The position numbers were made by a program, and so were the translations under genes. From contig RPFO01000485.1 of the NCBI GenBank assembly GCA_009746045.1, positions 292,883 to 356,882 on the forward strand: DNA of 64,000 bases. The letters are read 5' to 3'. Of this stretch, positions 44,766 to 53,046 are shown piece after piece. The stretch's first letter is position 1; each line of letters begins with the position of its first letter. The DNA is from Mesostigma viride (Eukaryota; Streptophyta; Mesostigmatophyceae; Mesostigmatales; Mesostigmataceae). Below the pieces are notes generated by a model, which did no database searches, was not told where the DNA came from, and was given only the letters and a program-made list of their open reading frames with translations.

Positions 44766-45160
44766 TCATTCAACTCGCGGTTCACCCGCTGGAACGAAGG
44801 ACCCGTAGCGCGGGGCGTCTGGTGCTGCGTGGGACGCTGCCGGGCGTCCTGCAGCTTGGCTGCGCGCTCGCCCGCGTTGCGAGGCCGGTCTGGGCGCCGT
44901 GCAAGCTTGTTCCGGGCGCTTACCGATCAAGGCAGGCCCGGAGAAACGGGGTGACGTCTGCTCGTCGCCACGATCGCGATCCCGTGGTGGTCGCGTGCAG
45001 TCCTTCTTGAGATGACCGACCTCGCCGCACCGGAAGCATCGCGCCTTGGACGCATCGATTGCATTGACCTGGGGCGCTTCATAGTCGCCGTCCTCCAACT
45101 CGCGGTAGATAATGTCCTCAGAGGACCCGTCTTGGTCCACCGTAGTGAAGTCATTACAAT
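44766..45160 (-). pseudogene. Nucleocapsid region of gypsy element F
   Basis: One CCHC knuckle, CFRCGEVGHLKKDC, followed by an Arg/Asp-rich stretch (RDRDRGDEQ). It lies next to the inverted-repeat element that interrupts gag. Confidence 0.75.
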
Positions 45161-45319
45161 TCGTTCAAGTGGCCCGCCGGAGCGGCTGTACAATTTTTCC
45201 CAGTGAGCGCGCTGCCAAGTGTACTTGTGGGCAAATTTTTAGGTGCCCCGTCACTTCGAGGTACTAAAAATTAGGCTACGGTACGAATTCAGCGAATTTC
45301 AGCGAATTTTCAGTCGAAC

Positions 45320-45500
45320 CAAAGGAAGTGACGGCAACTACCAAAAAGTTTCCGTTACGAATTTTCAGCCCAACACTCGCGCAAAATGAAGTGACGGCAA
45401 CTACCAAAAAGTTTCCGTTACGAATTTTCACTCCCACACGTTTGCACAAGAGGAAGTGACGGCAACTACCAAAAAGTTTCCGTTACGAATTTTCAGTCCC
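45320..45500. repeat. ~58-bp tandem repeat, 3 copies
   Basis: Core GAAGTGACGGCAACTACC followed by AAAAAGTTTCCGTTACG and AATTTTCA, near-perfect in three copies with variable linkers. Internal to the inverted-repeat element. Confidence 0.92.
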
Positions 45501-45507
45501 ACACTTT

Positions 45508-45828
45508 GCGCAAATTTTAGTAGGGCTGCACGCAAGCTACCTTTCAAAATTTTGCGCTAGTATGGAACGCATTTCATTCGTCTGGAGGAACGCTGCCCAC
45601 CAACTACCCCCGTTCAGAATGTTCCGCCGAAATTTACTTGAGATTTGGAAATCTGAAAGTGCGCGCAAATTTTAGTAGGGCTGCACGCAAGCTACCTTTC
45701 AAAATTTTGCGCAAGTGTGGAACGCAATTCATTCGTCCGGAGGAATGCTGCTCGTCAACTGCCCCCGTTGGCCCGTTCAGAAAGTTGCGCCGAACTTTAC
45801 TTGAGATTTGGAAATCTGAACGTGCGGT
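45508..45828. repeat. ~156-bp tandem repeat, 2 copies
   Basis: Two copies start GCGCAAATTTTAGTAGGGC and run through AAGCTACCTTTCAAAATTTT, CATTCGTC(T/C)GGAGGAA and ACTTGAGATTTGGAAATCTGAA. They show scattered substitutions and small indels. Confidence 0.88.
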
Positions 45829-45936
45829 TGGAGTTTCGCGGGGAAACCCAAGTTCCCGAGTAATTCACCAATGACGCGCTTCGAACACTTGCCCGCTAAA
45901 ACCTAAGCAGCCGCTCCGGCTGGCCACTTAAACGAA

Positions 45937-46494
45937 ACGGGATGGGATGCGACGCGGTGCAGCACCAGCATGCCGATAGGTGACCGCTGCGCGGTGGCGT
46001 GCGAGCACATCTGACACCTTTAGAAGGTACTGCTGGATCTCGATCACATCCCACTGCTCCCACGGTATCTCAGCAAAGCGCTTTAGCACTTCATCTAGGA
46101 GTTCCGGACTCAGCGCCTCAATGAACCGCGCCCTATATTCGGTCCAGGTCAAGTCCTCAATGCGAGCCGAGAATGCTTCAAACTCTGTCAGAAAGTCGCG
46201 GAACGGCGTGGTGCCTTGGCGTAGCTTGGAAAAAGCCAGACGCTCGTGGAGCTTCCAGTCAGGGGGCACCAGCTTGCGCTCAATGCGCTCTAGTAGCTCC
46301 TCTACTGTGCGAGGGTACAAGCGCGACGCGACACTCTCACAGTTGAGTATGCCGACCACTGAGGGATCCATGCAGTTGGTGACGACGTAGGAGATAAGAA
46401 CCTCGGTAGCTAGCTCCCACCCATTGTGGTTGCACCACGCCCAGTAGATCTGTACCCACATACGCGTCCATTCGTCGATCTCGCGAGGGTTCAT
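45937..46494 (-). pseudogene. Capsid part of gypsy Gag, element F
   Basis: Retrotrans_gag-like capsid sequence: WTRMWVQIYWAWCNHNGWEL, RLAFSKLRQGTTPFRDFLTE, FEAFSARIEDLTWTEYRARF and ALSPELLDEVLKRF. Bounded on one side by element G and on the other by the inverted-repeat element. Confidence 0.75.
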
Positions 46495-47220
46495 TGTCAA
46501 GAATTTTGCCCAATCGCTAATTTTCGGTGTTCGTAGGCCTATCTAATTTATTGGCCAAGTCTTATTTATTTGGCCGTAACAGTTATGATCGGCCGAGATA
46601 GATTTGGGCCATTCTATGTTGCGTTACGGTTGACGGAAAAATTTTCGTGTATAGCTCTGGTGTGAGCTACGCATGAGCATGACATTCGGCATAAGTCCTG
46701 CCCATATCTTTGTGGCGCTTTGTCCTGGCGCCGCGCCGCGCCGTCTGTAGTGTACCAACGGCTAGTGTTAAAGTTGAGCCTTTGTAGGCGCCGCCCAAGG
46801 AAAGAAATCAGACTTAAATGGTAGAGTACTTGACGCGACGCCACTCCCACCTAGACTTTGACATGTATGACTTTTCCTATGCGCATGCATGCCTGCATCC
46901 AACGAACTGTGTTGCGCCGCTCCTATCGGACGGTCAACAATGTGTGTGTTGTGACTTGCCTCGCAAGGGCAACGTAGCCTTAAGTCTTTTGGTTGCTCCT
47001 TTACACAATTAAGCCTTGACAAGTATGCTATGGCAGCTGGCCCTTACATGGCCGCCGCCGAGTATATATTGACAAATATTAAAGCGGATTAACATCATTA
47101 AATTCGCCATATTTTGTCGATTCAAGTAATGGTCTTCAGATCGTAGCTTTCCTCCAATTGAGCCAGGATTTCATGATTCTTGGCTGGGTTGGATTAAGCT
47201 GAGTAGTGAAATATTTGACA
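46495..47220 (+). repeat. 5' LTR of element G
   Basis: 726 bp with perfect TGTCA/TGACA ends. Contains GGCCGTAACAGTTATGATCG, a GGCGCCGCGCCGCGCC run and a TATATATTGAC box near 47064 that may serve as core promoter. Confidence 0.92.
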
Positions 47221-47349
47221 TGGTATCGACCAGCTAAGTTACGAATACGTTTTCAGGCCACATCAGTACGTCCTAAGCTGGCTTGCGGATATTATTGGCC
47301 CTTTTTTCCTTGCTACCTTCTGGGAAATCCTTGGTGACAAGAATTTTAC

Positions 47350-47586
47350 ATGTCTGGACCTGATCACTCCAGCATTGACCTGGTTACTGTTACCTTTGAG
47401 TTCCAAGGCAGGCGAGCTACTGTGGCCATTAATCCTGTGCAGGCAAGGCGTTGGATTGTCGAGATAATCAGGGCTACGTATGACTCACCTCAGGGGGAAT
47501 GCCCTATTGATTTTGTGATGTTGAACACCCTGCTTGGTTCCTACCTGCAGTACCTCCAGAGTGAGGGTGCGGATATCAGTGACTAA
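47350..47586 (+). CDS. Small ORF upstream of gag in element G, unidentified
   Basis: 78 residues, MSGPDHSSIDLVTVTFEFQG ... SEGADISD, from a good ATG about 130 nt after the LTR to TAA. Predicted mixed beta/alpha (VTVTFEFQGRRATVAINP, RWIVEIIRATY, FVMLNTLLGSYLQYL). It precedes gag by 233 nt. No family recognised. The acidic C-terminus and compact size suggest a folded domain. It may be an accessory protein or a separated Gag N-terminal segment. Confidence 0.5.
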   Translation: MSGPDHSSIDLVTVTFEFQGRRATVAINPVQARRWIVEIIRATYDSPQGECPIDFVMLNTLLGSYLQYLQSEGADISD

Positions 47587-47819
47587 TTGGCACGACCAGT
47601 TTTTTTTTCCCTGCCAGCCCGTGACGCGTTGCTACTGTGCAGCACTCGGCATTTTTTTATCCAGTGTGACTTTTTGGTGCTTGGCCTGCCCTGTCGCTGG
47701 TTCGATCCATTCCGAGTTGCGGTCATGTTTGCTGCGTCCCTCCAGTTGTTCTTTTGGTTACTTCTTTATTTGAGCAAGCTGTTCTTCTAGCCTGAGCTTG
47801 TTGTGGGGTTTCTACTACC

Positions 47820-48731
47820 ATGCCTCCACGTGCTGAGCCTGAGAACCCCAAATTACTAGTGAATGCACGGGCAGTCCAGCTAGCCTTGAAGAATTTTGGG
47901 CGTATTGATGCCACCGAGGATTTTGCCGGATGGGTAGAGTTCGAGCAGCTTTTTATTGCTACCTGCCGTTTGCAGGGGGTTCTAGACGTGCTCGAGCGCA
48001 CGGCAGATCCCACCAGCAATGTGACCAAGGCATGCGATGAAGCTCTGCTGGCTGCCATCCTTGGCTGTATCAAGGGACTGGCATCTCGGATTGTCGGCAC
48101 CATCGCGGATCAGCGCGCCAGCGTTGTCTGCCGCGAGCTGCGCGCGACGCTCAGACAGCCGTTCCAGACCGAGTCCTACAGGTTGGAAAAGACACGCCAG
48201 ATCCAGCGTATTGTAAAGCAGCAGGGGGAGTCTGCGGTCAAATACTGGACGCGGGGTCTTCTCCTGAAGCAGGAACTTGAGGATGCTGGGGGCGCCATGG
48301 GCTGGGACGGCTGGAGGGACTGCATGCTTGCAGGCCTGTCTGCTGCGTTCCGTCAAGCCATGGCTGCCCGCCGGCTCCCAGGGACGACACTTGCCCAGAT
48401 TAAAGATCTTGTTTTCGAGATTGACGACCTCCTGTCGGCCCAGGACCCGCCCCCAGCCGCTGGGGCCAAGCCCCAATCTTCCCGACCCGCCGACCCCACT
48501 GCCCTACCTGCCGGCGCGTATGCCACTAGCGCTAGCGGTGGTAAGAAGCGGTGTAACTTCTGCCGGCGGCCTGGCCATACTCACGAGACATGCTACCGGA
48601 AGCACCCCGAGATGCGGCCACGTGACAGCACCACCAAGGCTAACCTCACCCAGGAGGCTGCCACACTCCCTCCTGGTTTCTGTTTTAACACGTCGGCCAT
48701 CGACGGGGGTGACTTGACCACTCAGTTGTAA
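47820..48731 (+). CDS. Gag of element G (copia-type, zinc knuckle)
   Basis: 303 residues from MPPRAEPENPKLLVNARAVQ. The helical capsid region resembles UBN2/retrotran_gag: FAGWVEFEQLFIATCRLQGV, LLAAILGCIKGLASRIVGTI, then TESYRLEKTRQIQRIVKQQG and KYWTRGLLLKQELEDAGG. A Pro/Ala linker leads to one CCHC knuckle, CNFCRRPGHTHETC. The frame is open and ends about 220 nt before the 3' LTR; no pol follows. Confidence 0.8.
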   Translation: MPPRAEPENPKLLVNARAVQLALKNFGRIDATEDFAGWVEFEQLFIATCRLQGVLDVLERTADPTSNVTKACDEALLAAILGCIKGLASRIVGTIADQRASVVCRELRATLRQPFQTESYRLEKTRQIQRIVKQQGESAVKYWTRGLLLKQELEDAGGAMGWDGWRDCMLAGLSAAFRQAMAARRLPGTTLAQIKDLVFEIDDLLSAQDPPPAAGAKPQSSRPADPTALPAGAYATSASGGKKRCNFCRRPGHTHETCYRKHPEMRPRDSTTKANLTQEAATLPPGFCFNTSAIDGGDLTTQL

Positions 48732-48951
48732 CTCGTGCTACCTTTTCTGTTTTACCAGAGCTGCCATTCCCCATGTTATTCAGTTCCGGAGCATGGATAT
48801 TACAGGCGGGACTGACTTTATTATGGGCCCGGGGGTGTCCTGTACCCTCCCCAGATAGTTTGTTATAGACCTGCCGAGCCCCGCTCTCGGCCACGGGGGG
48901 GTGTTTTGCTGTTTTTGCCCTCCAGCTATATAGCTCTTGGTCACGGGGATG

Positions 48952-49681
48952 TGTCAAGAATTGTGCCCAATCGCTTATTTTCGGTGTTCGTAGGCCTATC
49001 TAATTTATTGGCCAAGTCTTATTTATTTTTTGGCCGTAACAGTTATGATCGGCCGAGATAGATTTGGGCCATGCTATGTTGCGTTACGGTTGACGGAATA
49101 ATTTTTCCCGTATAGCTCTGGTGTGAGCTACGCATGAGCATGACATTCGGCATAAGTCCTGCCCATATCTTTGTGGCGCTTTATCCTGGCGCCGCGCCGC
49201 GCCGTCTGTAGTGTACCAACGGCTAGTGTTAAAGTTGAGCCTTTGTAGGCGCCGCCCAAGGAAAGAAATCAGACTTAAATGGTAGAGTACTTGACGCGAC
49301 GCCACTCCCACCTAGACTTTGGCATGTATGACTTTTCCTATGCGCATGCATGCCTGCATCCAACGAACTGTGTTGCGCCGCTCCTATCGGACGGTCAACA
49401 ATGTGTGTGTTGTGACTTGCCTCGCAAGGGCAACGTAGCCTTAAGTCTTTTGGTTGCTCCTTTACACAATTAAGCCTTGACAAGTATGCTATGGCAGCTG
49501 GCCCTTACATGGCCGCCGCCGAGTATATATTGACAAATATTAAAGCGGATTAACATCATTAAATTCGCCATATTTTGTCGATTCAAGTAATGGTCTTCAG
49601 ATCGTAGCTTTCCTCCAATTGAGCCAGGATTTCATGATTCTTGGCTGGGTTGGATTAAGCTGAGTAGTGAAATATTTGACA
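48952..49681 (+). repeat. 3' LTR of element G
   Basis: 730 bp, about 98-99 percent like the 5' LTR by eye, the length difference coming from T runs. Preceded by GGTCACGGGGATG and followed by TTCAT. Confidence 0.92.
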
Positions 49682-49686
49682 TTCAT

Positions 49687-50716
49687 AGTCGCGCGCAGCT
49701 TGGGCACTGGTTTAAAGTCAGGCATGGGCGGCGCCTTAAACGCGTCGGCCCGAGGTCCGCCCACTGCGCGATATGGCGGAACATTAAAGATCGACAACGA
49801 GTCATCTGCCAATGCAGGCGCTGACCTAGTCGCGCTGCGTTGTAGCCAGACAGACGAGGGATGCGCGTAGCCAGGATCACTGGGTGCCATGCGACTCAAG
49901 TTGAGGTTATTGCCATGCGACACGCTCGGCCGCGCAGGTCCGGCTGCTGGGACATTGCGCGCCGGATGGGACGACGCGGGCCCACCCTCATCGTATACCA
50001 GCGGTGGGACCCTAGCCTCGTCCTGGGTCCACAGCGATGTCGCATTGGACTGCAGGTCACTGCCAAAAGAAACCCGTCGACCGCTCGCCCAGGGATGTTG
50101 TAAGCGTTGGGCACGTTGCGCGTGATAATATAGGTCGCGTTCTGACTAAGCGGACCAAACATCTGCGACCCGGTCGGCTAGCTTAGCGGCTGCTGCTGCT
50201 GCTGCAACGGCGCAAGCTGCTGCGGCTGCTGCCACTGTTGCTGCTGCGGCGGCGGTGGCTGCTGCTGCTGTACTGGCTGCTGCTGCCACTGCTGCGGCAA
50301 CGGCTGTTGCTGTTCCGAATGCTGCTGTGGGGACTGCACGGGGTGCTGCTGCGGCTGCACTGGCGGGTGTTGCTGCGGCTGCACTGCCAGGTGCTGGGCT
50401 GCACTCGTGGGATTCGATCTGGGCCGGGCCTCATCACCTGCCCGTTCCATCAGCTGGTTATACTCAGCCTGCATTCGCTGCGGCTGGTATTCCTCCCTAT
50501 TATCCATCCTATCCGCTCCTCGTGGCCTTCGCGGCTCGCGGGAGGTACTAGCCAGCTCACCTGGGTGACCTACAGGCTGCCTTGCTGGTAGGACGAGCCC
50601 TGTTGTGATACCTCCTGTACTTGGTACTCTGGGCTGCCCTGCCTATCCAAGTCTGCACCTCCCTCCTCGGAATGACTCCTAGTCGTGCCGCGCACCTTCT
50701 TTTTACCCCGCGGCAT
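49687..50716 (-). pseudogene. N-terminal part of gypsy Gag, element F
   Basis: Begins MPRGKKKVRGTTRSHSEEGG near 50716. It has a long Gln/Pro-rich stretch (about 50180-50400; QPQQH and QQQ runs from CAG/CTG-type repeats) and a segment with WLQRSATRSAPALADD ... PPMPDFKPVPKLRATM just before the element G insertion. Several breaks. Confidence 0.65.
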
Positions 50717-50964
50717 GTTTACCAGTACCACATCCACAAGAGAAGGAAGGAAGGAGAGAGGAAGAAGGAGGAAAATGCCATGCACATGCCCACAAGCAAT
50801 CAACCAAGCGACTGCCCTACGTTATTCTGCTAATGTAGCTATTATATAGTAAGCTATAATTAGTACTCTACTCCTCTAGAAACTAGGTGGCTGCCTAGGT
50901 GGGGTCCTGACAGTGAGTTGGCTGAACGTGACTGTGACAGCCTGTGTGTCCCCCGTCCTGCTCT

Positions 50965-51300
50965 CTACTGTTGCACTATTGGGTGCACAGCTACGGCCCC
51001 TAGGCATTGGGCGAGTCCTAATCTCCTGAGGTGCAGTGCCTCTACGTGCAAGCCTACTGGACGTGTCATGTATTCCTGGATAAACCTATCTGCTTCCCAT
51101 GCTGTCTTGAATCCCTTAAAGATAGCCCTATGCCTATCCACTATATAGTTCTTGCAGTCTACCCAGCTATAGAAAATACCTACTTTCCCTGTGCCTCCAT
51201 CATGTGCCACCGCATAGTAAAGTTGCCTAGAAACATCACTATCCCAACCCCCAAGTGCCTCATTATATCTAATATTATTTCTATTATTAATATTAGCCAT
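50965..51300 (-). CDS. ORF with RNase H1 N-terminal (hybrid-binding/Cauli_VI-like) domain
   Basis: About 111 residues starting MANINNRNNIRYNEAL. Residues 26-75 read YYAVAHDGGTGKVGIFYSW, then VDCKNYIVDRH and RAIFKGFKTAWEADRFIQEY. This matches the RNase H1 N-terminal RNA:DNA-hybrid-binding fold (Y-A-V...G-I-Y-x-S-W-x-x-C...Y-K-S-F-x-T...A), also known from caulimovirus P6. There is no catalytic RNase H domain. It lies upstream of, and on the same strand as, the Gag of element F, so it could be a leader ORF of F, part of a host RNase H1-like gene, or a separate small gene. Confidence 0.55.
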   Translation of the reverse strand: MANINNRNNIRYNEALGGWDSDVSRQLYYAVAHDGGTGKVGIFYSWVDCKNYIVDRHRAIFKGFKTAWEADRFIQEYMTRPVGLHVEALHLRRLGLAQCLGAVAVHPIVQQ

Positions 51301-51303
51301 CAC

Positions 51304-52241
51304 ACACGTCGTCTATTGCCAGCAGACAGAGATAGAAAAGAGAAAGGAACCTTTTTACCTCTAGTGTGTGACCTGTCACAGGGGGGGGGATGCCAACTGG
51401 CTCTAATCTAATCACTATCACAGAAATCAGGAGCTTCGCGCTCCTAATTCCATACAAGAGGGTAGCCTCCGTGATAACTGCCCGCCTTTTCGCAAGGACG
51501 AAGCCACGGAAACCACCCTACCAGCGCCCACAGCTTTCGCAGCCAGGACGCTAGTCACAATACGTCACAGGAAACGACAATTCACAAACAAAACAACAAG
51601 GAGGGGCGCACATCACCTCACCTCCTACGCGTGCAGGTAAGAGAGACGGAGCAAGGCGGTTGGCTGCAAGCGACTACCACATACTGCATGACAAAACGTA
51701 CCTTGGCGTTGCGCAGCCGACTTTCCTCCCTGGCTTGTGGCGCCGATTCCTTGTGTGGTGCAGAGCCGAGCTCCCCATCGGTGCCCAGTCGACAGGAGAT
51801 GCTTCTAAGCCCTATCCTATGACCGCCCTTTCAGCTAGACGTTGCCGCCGTTCACCACAGCCAGTTTCCCAGGCTGGCGGGTCGAACTCGGCTTTCTATC
51901 TCACTAAATATTGGGCCGGTCCCGCGCAGGCCCTGCGCTATTAAGAATGCACCTTGCGGCTTAAACACAAGGGCTCTTCGCGGGCACCTGTGGAAAACCT
52001 CTAGAACTACATACCTCCGATCCAGTGTTACGTCCCGAGCCGGACGGTGCAAAAGATCTAATCTAGTATAAGGTGCAGTTTAATATAAGCCGGCATAGCC
52101 GCGCATCCGCGTACCGCGATAGCAAGCAAAGATCGCAGTAAATTGACTAACTGAGCAGCGGTTTATCCTCAGCTAGGCCTTAGAGCATGGTTAATTAATC
52201 TAGCTATATAACACGGCATGTCATGAGGCAAATGACATCCG
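51304..52241. other. No gene recognised
   Basis: Mixed spacer between the small hybrid-binding ORF and element D. Short inverted repeat GGAGCTTCGCGCTCC near 51430. Frames up to about 95 codons lack support. Confidence 0.4.
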
Positions 52242-52380
52242 GATTCTATTAACCGTGGAACTCCAGGGTAACCAGACTCTTTATTAAAACAATGAGTGGA
52301 GCACATACAAAAGGCAGGCCACATCCCGGCCGCCGATGCTCATGGGAACACTTATTGCTTGGCAAAGGCTAGCCTTACCC
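52242..52380 (-). repeat. B2 split repeat of YR element D
   Basis: 139 bp, identical by eye to 52836-52974, starting GATTCTATTAACC and ending AGCCTTACCC. A 25-bp unique spacer separates it from A2. Confidence 0.95.
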
Positions 52381-52405
52381 CCAAACACGCAGGGAGGGTG
52401 GGCGG

Positions 52406-52839
52406 GAAAAGAAAAGAGGCCGACCTTAGCTAGGTGGGTTTGTTTTTGTCCTTTTTTGCGTGTCATGCGGCCTTGGCCCGGACGGCATTTTTTCGCCACG
52501 CAAATGTTGCGTCTGAACAAATGACGCAATGTGGCGTTCTAATTGCCGGCAGCTTACGTAAGGCTGCCGGGGCTATTAGGTCACATATTGCGTGAGAGAA
52601 AGAATCTAGATCTAGTTAATCACTACGCCATGAGCCAAGAAACCTAGACAGTGGCAGGTTTATATCTCAACGTAGCTCCTGCCACCTGGCCAAGAAAAAC
52701 TGGCCAAAGCTTTGGCCACGACTGATCCGGATCAGGCCGCACCGGCCTCAAAAGGTATGTCACGTGAACCCAATAACCTAGCTATAGCGGCTACCCTTCC
52801 ATCTCACTATAAAGAAACTATGTTCAGAGAACCACGATT
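52406..52839 (-). repeat. A2 split repeat of YR element D
   Basis: 434 bp, identical by eye to 57310-57743. Contains GCCGGCAGCTTACGTAAGCT-like and CTAGATCTAG inverted repeats. Its end overlaps B1 by the 4-bp GATT. Confidence 0.95.
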
Positions 52840-52974
52840 CTATTAACCGTGGAACTCCAGGGTAACCAGACTCTTTATTAAAACAATGAGTGGAGCACAT
52901 ACAAAAGGCAGGCCACATCCCGGCCGCCGATGCTCATGGGAACACTTATTGCTTGGCAAAGGCTAGCCTTACCC
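52836..52974 (-). repeat. B1 split repeat of YR element D
   Basis: 139 bp; the A2/B1 junction (ACCACGATTCTATT) is what a circular intermediate would carry. Confidence 0.95.
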
Positions 52975-53046
52975 TTATATCCCTCCCTGGCGATCCATGC
53001 CAGGGGCAAAGAACCTAGCATAATGACAGAGAAATGAACAACCAAA

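Larger units (their letters stand above)
45162..45934. mobile_element. Inverted-repeat (MITE-like) element inside gypsy gag
   Basis: 27-bp terminal inverted repeats (45162-45188 and 45908-45934) match at 25 of 27 positions; core AAGTGGCC(C/A)GCCGGAGCGG. The interior is AT-rich and consists mainly of two tandem arrays, with no transposase. Sequence on both sides reads as gypsy gag, which shows it is an insertion. I could not settle a target duplication (possibly 2 bp CG), so the superfamily is open. Confidence 0.7.
46495..49681 (+). mobile_element. Gag-only non-autonomous LTR retrotransposon G
   Basis: LTRs at 46495-47220 (726 bp) and 48952-49681 (730 bp) begin TGTCAAGAATT and end ATATTTGACA. 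Target duplication TTCAT lies at 46490-46494 and 49682-49686, inside gag of element F. The internal region is only 1731 bp, with a short ORF and a gag; no protease, RT, RNase H or integrase is present. That is the layout of a TR-GAG/LARD-type element mobilised by a relative. A primer-binding-like TGGTATCGACC directly follows the left LTR (47221), matching the first seven bases of the initiator-Met-type site. About ten LTR differences seen, so moderately young. Confidence 0.9.
40540..50716 (-). mobile_element. Ty3/gypsy retrotransposon F (broken, host of nested insertions)
   Basis: Minus-strand gypsy element recognisable from Gag start (50716) to integrase core (40540). The order Gag, nucleocapsid knuckle, protease, RT, RNase H, integrase is that of Ty3/gypsy. 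Two later insertions split its gag: the LTR element G (46495-49681) and an inverted-repeat element (45162-45934). A further unexplained block lies between RNase H and integrase (about 41170-41780). Several breaks; no intact LTR pair found. It is older than G. Confidence 0.88.

Noticed and set aside
45320-45500. CRISPR-like regular repeats
   Set aside because: Only three long units with near-constant short linkers inside a eukaryotic inverted-repeat element; no unique spacers.
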